A DNA stretch of 55,805 nucleotides, from positions 1-55,805 of IMG/VR virus record IMGVR_UViG_3300010392_003744. One strand, given 5' to 3'. Below, in pieces: positions 39,053 through 46,892 of the stretch. Position 1 is the stretch's first letter. Each line of letters begins with the position of its first letter. This DNA comes from a virus. Both the position numbers and the translations under genes were made by a program. The notes under the pieces are model-generated. The model ran no database searches, was not told the DNA's origin, and saw only the letters and a list, made by a program, of their open reading frames with translations.

Positions 39053-40425
39053 AAACGCAAAGATTCTCAGATGGATCTGATGTTCGTCAGATACTGTCAG
39101 CGATGGTTCAGGATCCAGTTGTCTGCTCGCGGATAGCATCTCACTGGGATGATCGATCTGGGCTGTTTCAGTCTAGGTGGGCGAATTTGATTGGGTGGTG
39201 GTGTGTCAAGCATCTCAAGAAATACGGACAGCCGCCTAATGAGAATATTCAAGTCATATTCGAGAGGTGGGTAGAAACATCGACTGCAGATGAAGAAACG
39301 ATTCAGGCTGTTGAGCGGTTTTTGGTTGATTTGTCTGAGACAGATGTCAAAGGGAACCAAGATTACATCTTGGATTTAGCGGAGAATCATTTCTGCAAGG
39401 TGGTCGCAGAAAGGGAGTACGAAGAAGCGGGAGCAGATCTCAGTCAAGGTTTGCACCGTGAAGCTATCGATCGGATGAGAAATCTTCCGTCGTTGAGTTT
39501 GAAGCCTGATCCGTATTTTGAACCGGTCGATGATCCTGGAATTTGGGTCGATGCTCTTGAGAATATTCGAACACGGCCTCTGATTGATTATCCCGGAGAT
39601 TTAGGTGACTTTTTCGGGGACATGTTTTCGAGGCGTCGCCTAGTATCTTTCATGGCACCAAACAAGACAGGAAAGACAGTTTGGTTGGTAGATGCTGCGT
39701 ACCGAGCTGTTCGCAAGAGGAATCGAGTCCTGTTTGTCAATTTAGGTGATGGCACAGAACTGGATGTGATTGAGCGGCTCGCCAAAAGAGCAACGATGGC
39801 TGGTGACTTCGAAGGCAAATGCAGAAATCCAGTCAAGATAGACGAAGAGTATAGAGTAACCCACGAAGCAGTCAAGATGGGTAAGGTGGATCCTGTTGAT
39901 GCCTATCGATCGTTCAGGAGAGCTTGCAGAGCAGGAACTGATGCGTTCCGGTTGATGGCCTATGCCAATTCCTCAGCTACGGTAGCGGACATAGATGCTC
40001 TTCTGGCCAGGTTTAGTCGAGAAAGCTGGAAACCTGATGTAGTCATAGTAGATTACGCCGACATTTTAGCCCACCCGGCTGGTGTCCACGACAAGAACGA
40101 TGTGCACGAGGAGAACTGGAAGCAGCTGACACGGCTGCACCATGATTGGAATTGTTTGGTGCTTACAGCAACCCAATCAAACGCAATCAGCTACTCTCGC
40201 TCAGATACTCTTTTGGGACGTCAGCACTTTACGGGGCGGCGAACTAAACTTGATCAAGTGGACGGTATGATAGGCATCAACGTCACTGAGCAAGAGCGGC
40301 AGAAGCAGATGTGCAGGCTAAATTGGGTAGTTCGGCGGCGGGCTCGGGATAGGCATCGCAAAGAGTGTGTTCATGTGGCTGGTTGTTATGAGATTGAAAA
40401 TCCTGCTGTTTTGAGCAAATGGTAA
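39049..40425 (+). CDS. DnaB-like replicative helicase
   Basis: 458 residues from ATG 39049 (ATGA overlap). Walker A is APNKTGKT at residues about 203-210, Walker B PDVVIVDYADIL near 325, and the following VLTATQSN with a catalytic Gln plus the later GRRTKLDQVDGMIGI match RecA-fold DnaB helicases. The N-terminal domain is divergent, as often in phages. It should unwind DNA at the fork, working with the primase at 34880. Confidence 0.8.
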   Translation: MKTQRFSDGSDVRQILSAMVQDPVVCSRIASHWDDRSGLFQSRWANLIGWWCVKHLKKYGQPPNENIQVIFERWVETSTADEETIQAVERFLVDLSETDVKGNQDYILDLAENHFCKVVAEREYEEAGADLSQGLHREAIDRMRNLPSLSLKPDPYFEPVDDPGIWVDALENIRTRPLIDYPGDLGDFFGDMFSRRRLVSFMAPNKTGKTVWLVDAAYRAVRKRNRVLFVNLGDGTELDVIERLAKRATMAGDFEGKCRNPVKIDEEYRVTHEAVKMGKVDPVDAYRSFRRACRAGTDAFRLMAYANSSATVADIDALLARFSRESWKPDVVIVDYADILAHPAGVHDKNDVHEENWKQLTRLHHDWNCLVLTATQSNAISYSRSDTLLGRQHFTGRRTKLDQVDGMIGINVTEQERQKQMCRLNWVVRRRARDRHRKECVHVAGCYEIENPAVLSKW

Positions 40426-40549
40426 AATTGCAGAATAAACCGGTTGCGATTAATTCCAGGAACAGCAATACTTGGAGACGTACACAAGAGGGGCGGGAGT
40501 TGGTTTCCGCTGTTTCAAAGTTTCTGTTCCTATGTAAGAGGGAAGATCG
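40426..40549 (+). promoter_or_regulatory. Structured leader before the repeat-protein gene
   Basis: 124 bases. AGGAACAG (40458-40465) can pair with CTGTTCCT (40524-40531), or its AACAGC part with GCTGTT (40509-40514); the two pairings exclude one another, as in attenuators. A weak promoter-like TTGCAG (40428) with 17-base spacer and TAATTC is also present. The ribosome site GAGGGA precedes ATG 40550. Confidence 0.35.
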
Positions 40550-41233
40550 ATGAGCGGTGAAGTGTTGAAGCTGGATCGTGTTCGGGCACTGGCTGTGGTT
40601 TCTTTTCTGGGCTGGAAAACCGCCAGCGGATGGTCGAACGAGAAAATTGCTGCGAACCTTGCCAAGTCTCGTGATGTCTACGAGCCCGGTACAAATCCGG
40701 AAGACGACCAGACGGCGAAGGACTTGGTGGAAGTTCTCGCTGCGCTGGAAAGTGGAACGGAAATCCAAGTTACTGGAGATGACGAAGGCGGCGGCGAAGG
40801 TGCTCAGAAAGAGAAGCCGAAGAAGGGCCGTCGAGGAAAGAAAGGTAAGAAGGAAGAAGCGGAGGCTGCCGACGACGGTGATGCCGACGACGGTGATGCC
40901 GACGACGGTGATGCCGACGACGGTGATGCCGACGACGGTTCCCAGGAAGAGAAGCCGTCGAAGCCGTCGAAGCCGTCGAAGCCGAAGCGAGGCCGCATTC
41001 GGAGTGCCAAGAGTCGTGGGTACTGTGCTGGTAAGGTGCTGGCAGAGCACTTCGACAGCCCAGGTGACATCAATCGCAAAAATGGGATCACTGCTGAGCT
41101 GATCGATGCGGTTGATAAGGAATACGGGAAAGCGAATCCCAAGGTGAGCAAAGGTGCGCTGACGTGGGCGGTTGACGCTCTGATGGGATTTGCGGGGACT
41201 TCAGTGGAATCTGAAGGCGGCAAAAAGGAGTAG
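40550..41233 (+). CDS. Basic/acidic repeat protein of unknown function
   Basis: 227 residues in three parts: a helical N-terminal domain (LDRVRALAVVSFLGWKTASG), a low-complexity centre with a Lys/Arg/Gly block, then DDGDA repeats and KPS repeats, and a C-terminal domain (SRGYCAGKVLAEHFDSPGDI...). Charge pattern recalls histone-like or nucleic-acid-binding proteins. Codons suggest high expression and it has its own leader. Located just upstream of the base modification cassette. Confidence 0.65.
   Translation: MSGEVLKLDRVRALAVVSFLGWKTASGWSNEKIAANLAKSRDVYEPGTNPEDDQTAKDLVEVLAALESGTEIQVTGDDEGGGEGAQKEKPKKGRRGKKGKKEEAEAADDGDADDGDADDGDADDGDADDGSQEEKPSKPSKPSKPKRGRIRSAKSRGYCAGKVLAEHFDSPGDINRKNGITAELIDAVDKEYGKANPKVSKGALTWAVDALMGFAGTSVESEGGKKE
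40868..40939. repeat. Tandem 15-bp repeat (4.8 copies)
   Basis: Unit gccgacgacggtgat repeated perfectly at 40868, 40883, 40898 and 40913, plus a 12-base partial copy, encoding Ala-Asp-Asp-Gly-Asp repeats. Confidence 0.95.
40952..40978. repeat. Tandem 9-bp repeat (3 copies)
   Basis: Unit aagccgtcg repeated three times, plus a degenerate copy, encoding Lys-Pro-Ser repeats directly after the DDGDA repeats. Confidence 0.95.
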
Positions 41234-41296
41234 ACGTAAGGGACGTCACGTCTTCACTTCACTACCAGCAAAACCCACTGATACCGAGGACAGTCG

Positions 41297-42082
41297 ATGG
41301 ACATCATACTTGCACCCCACTTGGATGATGAGCTCATCGGCTGTTACTCGGTATTGTCACGAGTTGGATTGGTAATCTACTTTGACAGGGATGAAAAGAG
41401 ACTCGACCATCTCGATGCGGCCGATATTCCGAGAAGGTATCTTTGGTACCACGATAGCAGTGCAGCAGCGAAGGTGTCGTTGGCAAATCAGACAAGTGCG
41501 GACATTCTTTACGTACCGAGCCAGTTCGACTATCATCCACTTCATAGAATTGTGCGGTCTTGTGGAATTGATTGGGCAGGACGAACAAAGACCCAGCTTC
41601 GATTCTATTCGGTAGAAATGAATGTGCCTTGGCTCGAAGAGGAAGACGATTCCAAAGGCAAAGAAGCTCTGTTCAGAGAGTTGTATCCATCCCAAGTCGA
41701 CACCATTACCAAATCAGACAAGTACTTCTTGTTCAGGTCTATCAAATCGTTTGATGAAGTGATTTGGGCTACGGTGAGATTCGAAAGAGTACTCACTCAT
41801 AGTTACCCTGCGGCGCCGGATGCTGTCAAATTTTTGTCACACCCACATCGCCACAAATTCCATTTCGAGGTTTCCGTACAGCAATTCCACGATGATCGAG
41901 ATGTAGAGTATCTCATTTTCAGTGACTGGATTCAGAAGTGGTTCGATTCTCAGGAAAAAGGGCCGCATCTGAGCTGCGAAATGATGGCTTTGATGATCAA
42001 GCGACGTATTGAAGCGGAATACGTCGGCCGTCTTGTGAAAGTGTCTGTGTTTGAGGACGGCGAAAACGGTTGTGTTCTTTGA
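41297..42082 (+). CDS. LmbE/PIG-L deacetylase fused to QueD-like T-fold domain
   Basis: 261 residues with GAGGA upstream. Residues 1-155: LAPHLDDELIGC at 5-16 is the zinc motif of LmbE/PIG-L de-N-acetylases (AHPDDE), and FDYHPLHRIV (H80, H83) supplies the third ligand. Residues about 158-261 match a divergent 6-pyruvoyltetrahydropterin synthase/QueD fold: HPHRHKFHFEVSV (H182-H186), DVEYLIFSDWI, LSCEMMALMI aligned with PTAETMAEV of the true QueD at 44622, and an EDGENG end aligned with ETPNCWADY. I know no such fusion. It opens the modification cassette. Confidence 0.7.
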   Translation: MDIILAPHLDDELIGCYSVLSRVGLVIYFDRDEKRLDHLDAADIPRRYLWYHDSSAAAKVSLANQTSADILYVPSQFDYHPLHRIVRSCGIDWAGRTKTQLRFYSVEMNVPWLEEEDDSKGKEALFRELYPSQVDTITKSDKYFLFRSIKSFDEVIWATVRFERVLTHSYPAAPDAVKFLSHPHRHKFHFEVSVQQFHDDRDVEYLIFSDWIQKWFDSQEKGPHLSCEMMALMIKRRIEAEYVGRLVKVSVFEDGENGCVL

Positions 42083-42112
42083 GTAAACAGTTCAGATGAG
42101 GAAATGAAACAG

Positions 42113-43159
42113 ATGACCCGAACGGTGATGAGTGATCGGTTGAAGAACCTGGAAGACTTGGCAGTTTCCCGAATCCGCCAAATGGTTGAGACATTTGGTG
42201 AAAATCGGGTGTACGCAGCCTATAGCGGCGGAAAGGACTCGCGAGTAGTCTTGCATCTCTGCCGGAAGGTGCTGCCGGGAATTACTGTCATCCACAATGG
42301 ACATGCCGGCGAGAGAGTTGACGGAACAGAAGGCCTTCTCTGCGTCAAGGAGCCGAAGCTGGAAAACGTGCCGAAGTTTCTCAGTTTGGTGGATCTGGTT
42401 TGCCAGTTTGACGGCACACGAAAAGACGAAGACAAGACAGTCCAGTTCGATGGGGAGGAGATCCATCGCTCTCAGATGCCTGATTGGATTACAGAGGATG
42501 GAGTGTTCGGCTTGACTGCGGCGTTCCCTGTCTATGAGTGGACTGATGGTGACGTGTGGGAGTATCTCGATGCTATTGAGCCTGTGCGAATTGTGTCGAG
42601 TAAGCGATCTCTGGAAGGAGAAGGGCCGTTGCTGGGTACGCCGACTCTGTTCTGTCGAGTGGCGGATGATGTGAAGCCGATGATGGATGATACTCCGGGA
42701 GTCCTTCTTCGGGATGTCGATGCAACTGGCTGCCACGCTTTGTACGTAAACACTCAGCATCCTTCGGATAAGTTGATTTCAGAATGCTTGAAATTCAACT
42801 TACCTGTCACAGTGGACTGCCCGATGTCGCAGATCTACTTTATCTCAAGTGAGTACCGGCAGCATCACCAGGTTCAGTATTTTCTGGAGGATGCAAATTT
42901 CGGAGGAACCTCAGCTACGTGTCCGTTTCATGGGTTCGTCAAAATTACAGCTGATTTGAGATCAAGGCCGCTTGAGACCTACATCAATCAGGCGAATCTT
43001 CATGCGATTTACGGGCACCGAGTTCTGCTTATGCCGAGGTATCGAGAGAACGTCCTCAGTGCTGCTGAATTGGGACAGCTATCGGTCAAGTTCATTGACA
43101 GGCTGCACGCGAACGTCCGTCTGATGCCACCTGTCCACGAGCTTCTGGAGATTGACTGA
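42113..43159 (+). CDS. PP-loop ATPase, PAPS reductase-like, novel C-terminal half
   Basis: 348 residues from ATG 42113, chosen because GAGGA lies 10 bases upstream (ATG 42104 too close). YSGGKDSRVVLHLC near residue 38 is the PP-loop that binds ATP for adenylation; FPVYEWTDGDVWEYL near 145 is the PAPS reductase/CysD signature. The C-terminal half (from about residue 200; CHALYVNTQHPSDK, GTSATCPFHGFVKI) is not recognised. It lacks the zinc cysteines of QueC. Candidate for activating the deazaguanine carboxylate or another group. Confidence 0.65.
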   Translation: MTRTVMSDRLKNLEDLAVSRIRQMVETFGENRVYAAYSGGKDSRVVLHLCRKVLPGITVIHNGHAGERVDGTEGLLCVKEPKLENVPKFLSLVDLVCQFDGTRKDEDKTVQFDGEEIHRSQMPDWITEDGVFGLTAAFPVYEWTDGDVWEYLDAIEPVRIVSSKRSLEGEGPLLGTPTLFCRVADDVKPMMDDTPGVLLRDVDATGCHALYVNTQHPSDKLISECLKFNLPVTVDCPMSQIYFISSEYRQHHQVQYFLEDANFGGTSATCPFHGFVKITADLRSRPLETYINQANLHAIYGHRVLLMPRYRENVLSAAELGQLSVKFIDRLHANVRLMPPVHELLEID

Positions 43160-43161
43160 GG

Positions 43162-44241
43162 ATGATTTACTTGCTGCCTATCGAGCCTCTCGAAGAACGT
43201 TACTCAGAGCAGTGGTATCGTTGGTTTCCGGAGGTGCTGGAAGAACGAGGAGCTCGGTTTACTGTGATTGACGGTGAGCCGCTGACGGATACAGTTGAGA
43301 CTGGGACGTTTCTCGACGTCAACTCAACGCTGCATTACAAGGCGACTCAGCTTCAGAGAGTGGCGAAGCTTTTCTACGAGAACAAAATCCAGCCAGATGA
43401 TGTGTTTTTCGTAGCTGACATTGAGTTCTGGGGCATTGAGTCGATTCGGTATCTATCAGTTTTGAATGGAATTGATGTCAAGATCTACGGATTTGCGCAT
43501 GCCGGGAGTTATACGAGAGAAGACTTCATGGAACCGTGTGCTCCGTTTGCCCGGTGGTACGAGGTAGGCTGGGGAGCAATCTGCGATTTGATTATGGTGG
43601 GCTCTGAGTACCACAAGAAGCAGCTCATCGATAATCGAGGGATTTCTGAGAACAAAATTCTGGTTACTGGAAATCCGTACAAATCCTCTGAAGTATGCGA
43701 AGGTGCCAGATGGTTTCCCGGAGCCGAAAAGAAGAAATTGGTAGTCCATACCAATCGCCCGGATCCTGAGAAGAGACCTGAGCACACGCTTGATGCGTTC
43801 GCTTGGTTGCACCGGCAGCATCCTGATTGGGAATTTGCGGTAACCACTAGCCGCAAGATGTGGGCAGGCGGTCCTCTGAGAAATCGAGCTAAGAGGTACG
43901 AACAAGAAGGCTGGCTGACTGTCTACGAAGGCTTGTCAAAGAAGGAGTATCTCAAGATACTCTCAGAAGCTCAGGTGATGACCGGAAATTCTATCGAAGA
44001 GAATTTTGGATATTGCATCCTTGAAGCTTTGATCTTCGACACCATTCCAATCGTCGAAGATGCTTACAGTCATTCCGAATTGCTGTGCGGTGAAGAACGG
44101 TGCCTGTTCACCACGAGACCCCATCAGCTTGAACTTATCGAGCAGGCAATGGCGGTACCGTTTCCGGTACGGCAGATGGCTTCTCGGTACGATGACAGCT
44201 TGCAGGGTATCTGCGATGTCCTCGTAGAAGGGACTCTGTGA
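43162..44241 (+). CDS. GT4-type glycosyltransferase
   Basis: 359 residues of GT-B type. The C-terminal half has LVVHTNRPDPEKRPEHTLDAF (donor-domain start), WLTVYEGLSKKEYLKIL, and EENFGYCILEALIFDTIPIV, corresponding to the ExFGxxxxEAxxxGxP nucleotide-sugar site of GT4 enzymes. The N-terminal half has DVFFVADIEFWGIES. It lies between the PP-loop gene and the QueD set, separate from the sugar island, so its acceptor is probably a nucleotide or DNA base rather than LPS. Confidence 0.75.
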   Translation: MIYLLPIEPLEERYSEQWYRWFPEVLEERGARFTVIDGEPLTDTVETGTFLDVNSTLHYKATQLQRVAKLFYENKIQPDDVFFVADIEFWGIESIRYLSVLNGIDVKIYGFAHAGSYTREDFMEPCAPFARWYEVGWGAICDLIMVGSEYHKKQLIDNRGISENKILVTGNPYKSSEVCEGARWFPGAEKKKLVVHTNRPDPEKRPEHTLDAFAWLHRQHPDWEFAVTTSRKMWAGGPLRNRAKRYEQEGWLTVYEGLSKKEYLKILSEAQVMTGNSIEENFGYCILEALIFDTIPIVEDAYSHSELLCGEERCLFTTRPHQLELIEQAMAVPFPVRQMASRYDDSLQGICDVLVEGTL

Positions 44242-44606
44242 TGGAAACTGTGGATTTGGTATTAGGTTCACGCGATGCTGTTCATGTTCCGTTTGTGGTG
44301 GTGGAGTGCAGTGATGATTTGGAACCTGGACAGAAAGTTTCGTTGAGAGATCCTGCGACCTCGAGGACACTTAATCACGGGTTCGGGTCTCCATTACGAT
44401 GTGTGATTTGGGATGGTGGTGGGACTTGTGAACCTGAATGGCATGGAGTTGTTGATCCGTTTTTGGACGGAAAGGTCTCTGCCGGCACTCTTTTTCGGTG
44501 TATGATTCGTCCGGGATTTTTTTCGAGTTTTCGTCACACTTTTCGGATAGAAACGCACGACAGTGGAGGCACTTCTACGTGTTCTTCCGTGTGCGATATT
44601 GTGTAA
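44241..44606 (+). CDS. Unknown small protein in modification cassette
   Basis: 121 residues, ATG 44241 overlapping the previous stop with AAGGGA 7 bases upstream. Beta-rich with many Gly, Cys and aromatic residues (SPLRCVIWDGGGTCEPEW, GTLFRCMIRPGFFSSF). Not recognised. Conservation of position between glycosyltransferase and QueD suggests a cassette function. Confidence 0.6.
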   Translation: METVDLVLGSRDAVHVPFVVVECSDDLEPGQKVSLRDPATSRTLNHGFGSPLRCVIWDGGGTCEPEWHGVVDPFLDGKVSAGTLFRCMIRPGFFSSFRHTFRIETHDSGGTSTCSSVCDIV

Positions 44607-44621
44607 GAGAGAGGCTTTGCT

Positions 44622-45101
44622 GTGAGTCGATCTACAGTCATTACTCGAAAAATTGAATTTGATGCTGGGCATCGGGTTCTCGGGCATGAGTCGAAATGTG
44701 CAAATCTGCACGGGCATCGGTACGTTGCTGAGATATCTGTCACAGCTGATGCTCTGGATAGTCTGAGCAGGGTGGTTGATTTCAGTGTCGTAAAGAAAAT
44801 TGTTGGTGGTTGGATTGATGAATATTGGGATCACAATTTTCTTCTGAATCGAAACGATCCCTTGTGCGACGTACTGGACAGCATGACTGACGAGGAAGCC
44901 AGAGAGTTGGTCGGACCAAAGACGCCGTATTTGATGCCTGATGGACTCAATCCAACGGCAGAGACCATGGCGGAAGTTTTGTTTGAAGTGGCTGTTGATT
45001 TGCTTGAAGATGAGCTGGTCACGGTCACTCATGTGCGGCTCTATGAAACACCGAATTGCTGGGCAGATTATGGAGAAGAACACACAGAAGATAGAGCCTA
45101 A
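44622..45101 (+). CDS. queD: 6-carboxytetrahydropterin synthase QueD
   Basis: 159 residues; GTG start 7 bases after GAGAGG. FDAGHRVLGHESKCANLHGH has the zinc His residues (H17, H30, H32) and the catalytic Cys (C26) of QueD; DHNFLLN and PTAETMAEVLFE match the family, and YETPNCWADY carries the pterin-binding Glu. It converts dihydroneopterin triphosphate, the FolE product, to 6-carboxy-tetrahydropterin. The 3' end overlaps queE by 32 bases. Confidence 0.9.
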   Translation: MSRSTVITRKIEFDAGHRVLGHESKCANLHGHRYVAEISVTADALDSLSRVVDFSVVKKIVGGWIDEYWDHNFLLNRNDPLCDVLDSMTDEEARELVGPKTPYLMPDGLNPTAETMAEVLFEVAVDLLEDELVTVTHVRLYETPNCWADYGEEHTEDRA

Positions 45102-45771
45102 GGATGCTCATCCGGACGGTTCGGTGGAAGTCCATTCGATCTGGGATACAGTGCAAGGCGAAGGCCCCTTTTTTGGGACGCCGGCTGTCTTTATCCGGTT
45201 GGCAGGCTGTAATCTACAGTGCCATTGGTGCGACACTGACTACACTTCTGTTCGAAAAAGAATGACACCTTTGGATGTAGTCGAAGAGTTGTCGGCTTTG
45301 CCGAGCAGAAAGCTGATAGTCATCACTGGAGGTGAGCCTTTCCGTCAAAATCTGCAATCTTTGGTTCTTCGTCTCATTGACAAGATGGGTCCGGGCGGGA
45401 TTGTGCAGATAGAGACAAACGGTACACTAGGTGTGCCGTTCATCCTGGCAAAGATGTCAGTGGTATGTTCGCCGAAGACACGGTCAATCCCACATCAAAC
45501 CGCTATGAGAGCGGATGCATTCAAGTATGTGGTGAAAGCTGGATTGATTGATTCGAGTGATGGACTGCCTTTAGTGTCGGTCGGACCTCAATATGGTCGT
45601 CCGTACCGCCCACCGATGCTCAATCAAGTGGCTGACAAAATTTTTGTGCAGCCGCTGGACGAAAAAGATGAGATCAAGAACAAGAAGAACCTGGATGCTG
45701 CGGTGGAATCCTGCCGTAGATTCGGTTATCGCTTGTCTGTACAGACCCACAAATTGGCAGGACTGGATTGA
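45070..45771 (+). CDS. queE: 7-carboxy-7-deazaguanine synthase QueE
   Basis: 233 residues from ATG 45070. VQGEGPFFGTPAVFIRLAGC leads into the radical-SAM cluster motif CNLQCHWC (C47, C51, C54; CX3CX2C), followed by DTDYT and VITGGEPFRQNL, the GGEP SAM site. Radical rearrangement of 6-carboxy-tetrahydropterin gives 7-carboxy-7-deazaguanine. The length is typical. The start lies inside queD. Confidence 0.92.
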   Translation: MEKNTQKIEPKDAHPDGSVEVHSIWDTVQGEGPFFGTPAVFIRLAGCNLQCHWCDTDYTSVRKRMTPLDVVEELSALPSRKLIVITGGEPFRQNLQSLVLRLIDKMGPGGIVQIETNGTLGVPFILAKMSVVCSPKTRSIPHQTAMRADAFKYVVKAGLIDSSDGLPLVSVGPQYGRPYRPPMLNQVADKIFVQPLDEKDEIKNKKNLDAAVESCRRFGYRLSVQTHKLAGLD

Positions 45772-46403
45772 TGGATTTGAACGAGGACTATCGCATTCTG
45801 GCAAATGTCACATCAGATGCTCTTCGTCGAGCAGCAGAAATCACGATCGACCAAGCTAAAGATGCGGTTACCACTTTGCTTCGGTTTATCGGCGAAGATC
45901 CCACTCGGGAGGGTCTTCTCGATACTCCGAGGCGGGTGGCGGCTAGTTTGCTTGAGATGAACTCAGGGTACCAAGAGTCCGAAGATGCAGCCATGGAAAG
46001 AATTATGACTGTGTTCGAGGATGGTGCTTGCAATGAAATGGTGCTCTTGAGAAGCATTGAGTTCATCTCATTGTGCGAGCACCACATGCTGCCGTTTTCT
46101 GGTCGAGCTCATATTGCGTATCTACCAGACGGAAAGATCATCGGTATCTCGAAGTTGGCTCGGATTTTGGATTACTATTCACGGCGGTTGCAGGTACAAG
46201 AGCGACTGTGCCAGCAGGTGTCTGATGCACTGAACAAGCATTTGCAGCCAAAGGGAGCTGCGTGTGTGATTGAGGCCCATCATTCGTGCATGAGCTGCCG
46301 AGGAGTAGGGAAAAGAGACTCGGTCATGGTTACTTCGAGTCTGTACGGATCATTCCTTGAACCGGCAGTCCGTTCTGAGTTCTTTGATTTGATTAAGGAG
46401 TGA
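45771..46403 (+). CDS. folE: GTP cyclohydrolase I FolE
   Basis: 210 residues from ATG 45771, overlapping queE's stop. EFISLCEHHMLPFSGRAHIA, IIGISKLARI, RLQVQERLCQQ and HHSCMSCRGV are the complete set of family blocks with the zinc Cys/His residues. It converts GTP to dihydroneopterin triphosphate, the first step of the deazaguanine pathway. Having a phage-encoded copy raises flux beyond host folate needs. Confidence 0.93.
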   Translation: MDLNEDYRILANVTSDALRRAAEITIDQAKDAVTTLLRFIGEDPTREGLLDTPRRVAASLLEMNSGYQESEDAAMERIMTVFEDGACNEMVLLRSIEFISLCEHHMLPFSGRAHIAYLPDGKIIGISKLARILDYYSRRLQVQERLCQQVSDALNKHLQPKGAACVIEAHHSCMSCRGVGKRDSVMVTSSLYGSFLEPAVRSEFFDLIKE

Positions 46404-46408
46404 GCGCG

Positions 46409-46879
46409 ATGGCTCAGATGACGACAAGTGAACGCGCAGACATCAAGAAGTTGATCGATGACCGATATCTGGCGGGAATGAGGGAGTTGGCAGTAACTGA
46501 TGAGTCGCATGAGCGGCGACTTGAGGAACGATGTCGAAAGGTTGCTGTCGGCCGTCTCAAGATTGCGAAGGAGCTGGCAGAGGTTGAACGACTGGAAGCG
46601 GAGTACGCAAGTATCGGCGAGAAGCTGGAAGTGGCCAGGGAGAAGCTAAACAAGAAACTGCCGTACGAGAAACGTCATCACTCGCGATCGTGTCCGTCAA
46701 GAATGGATCTGTGCTCTGCGATTGCGGCGGTTGTCGATGAGGTAAGAGAGGCCGAGCGTGCCAAAGACGCAACTGGCAGGAAGGTGCTGCAGCTTCGTGC
46801 CGAAAAACAGCGGCGATATGAGAAGTTGGCTGGTTGCCGGACTCAAGAAGACGTCGCGGCGGCTCGAATTTTTGATTAA
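46409..46879 (+). CDS. Unknown coiled-coil protein
   Basis: 156 residues from ATG 46409 (AAGGAG, spacer 8). Helical and strongly charged; heptad-like region about 30-90 (RLEERCRKVAVGRLKIAKEL, ERLEAEYASIGEKLE) and a C-terminal helix. A short HHSRSC region splits the two helices. Not recognised. It sits between FolE and the DpdA-like gene, so it may be an accessory of the modification machinery, for instance a scaffold, but this is only position. Confidence 0.6.
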   Translation: MAQMTTSERADIKKLIDDRYLAGMRELAVTDESHERRLEERCRKVAVGRLKIAKELAEVERLEAEYASIGEKLEVAREKLNKKLPYEKRHHSRSCPSRMDLCSAIAAVVDEVREAERAKDATGRKVLQLRAEKQRRYEKLAGCRTQEDVAAARIFD

Positions 46880-46892
46880 GGAGTGAGTATCA

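Noticed and set aside
40283-41050. Long minus-strand open frame with Val/Gly/Ile/Thr repeats
   Set aside because: Its repeats are only the antisense of the 15-bp DDGDA-coding repeat; no ribosome site, and all other genes run on the plus strand.
42113-43159. Calling the PP-loop gene queC
   Set aside because: It has SGGKDS and PAPS-reductase signatures but lacks the C-terminal zinc cysteines of QueC and is much longer.
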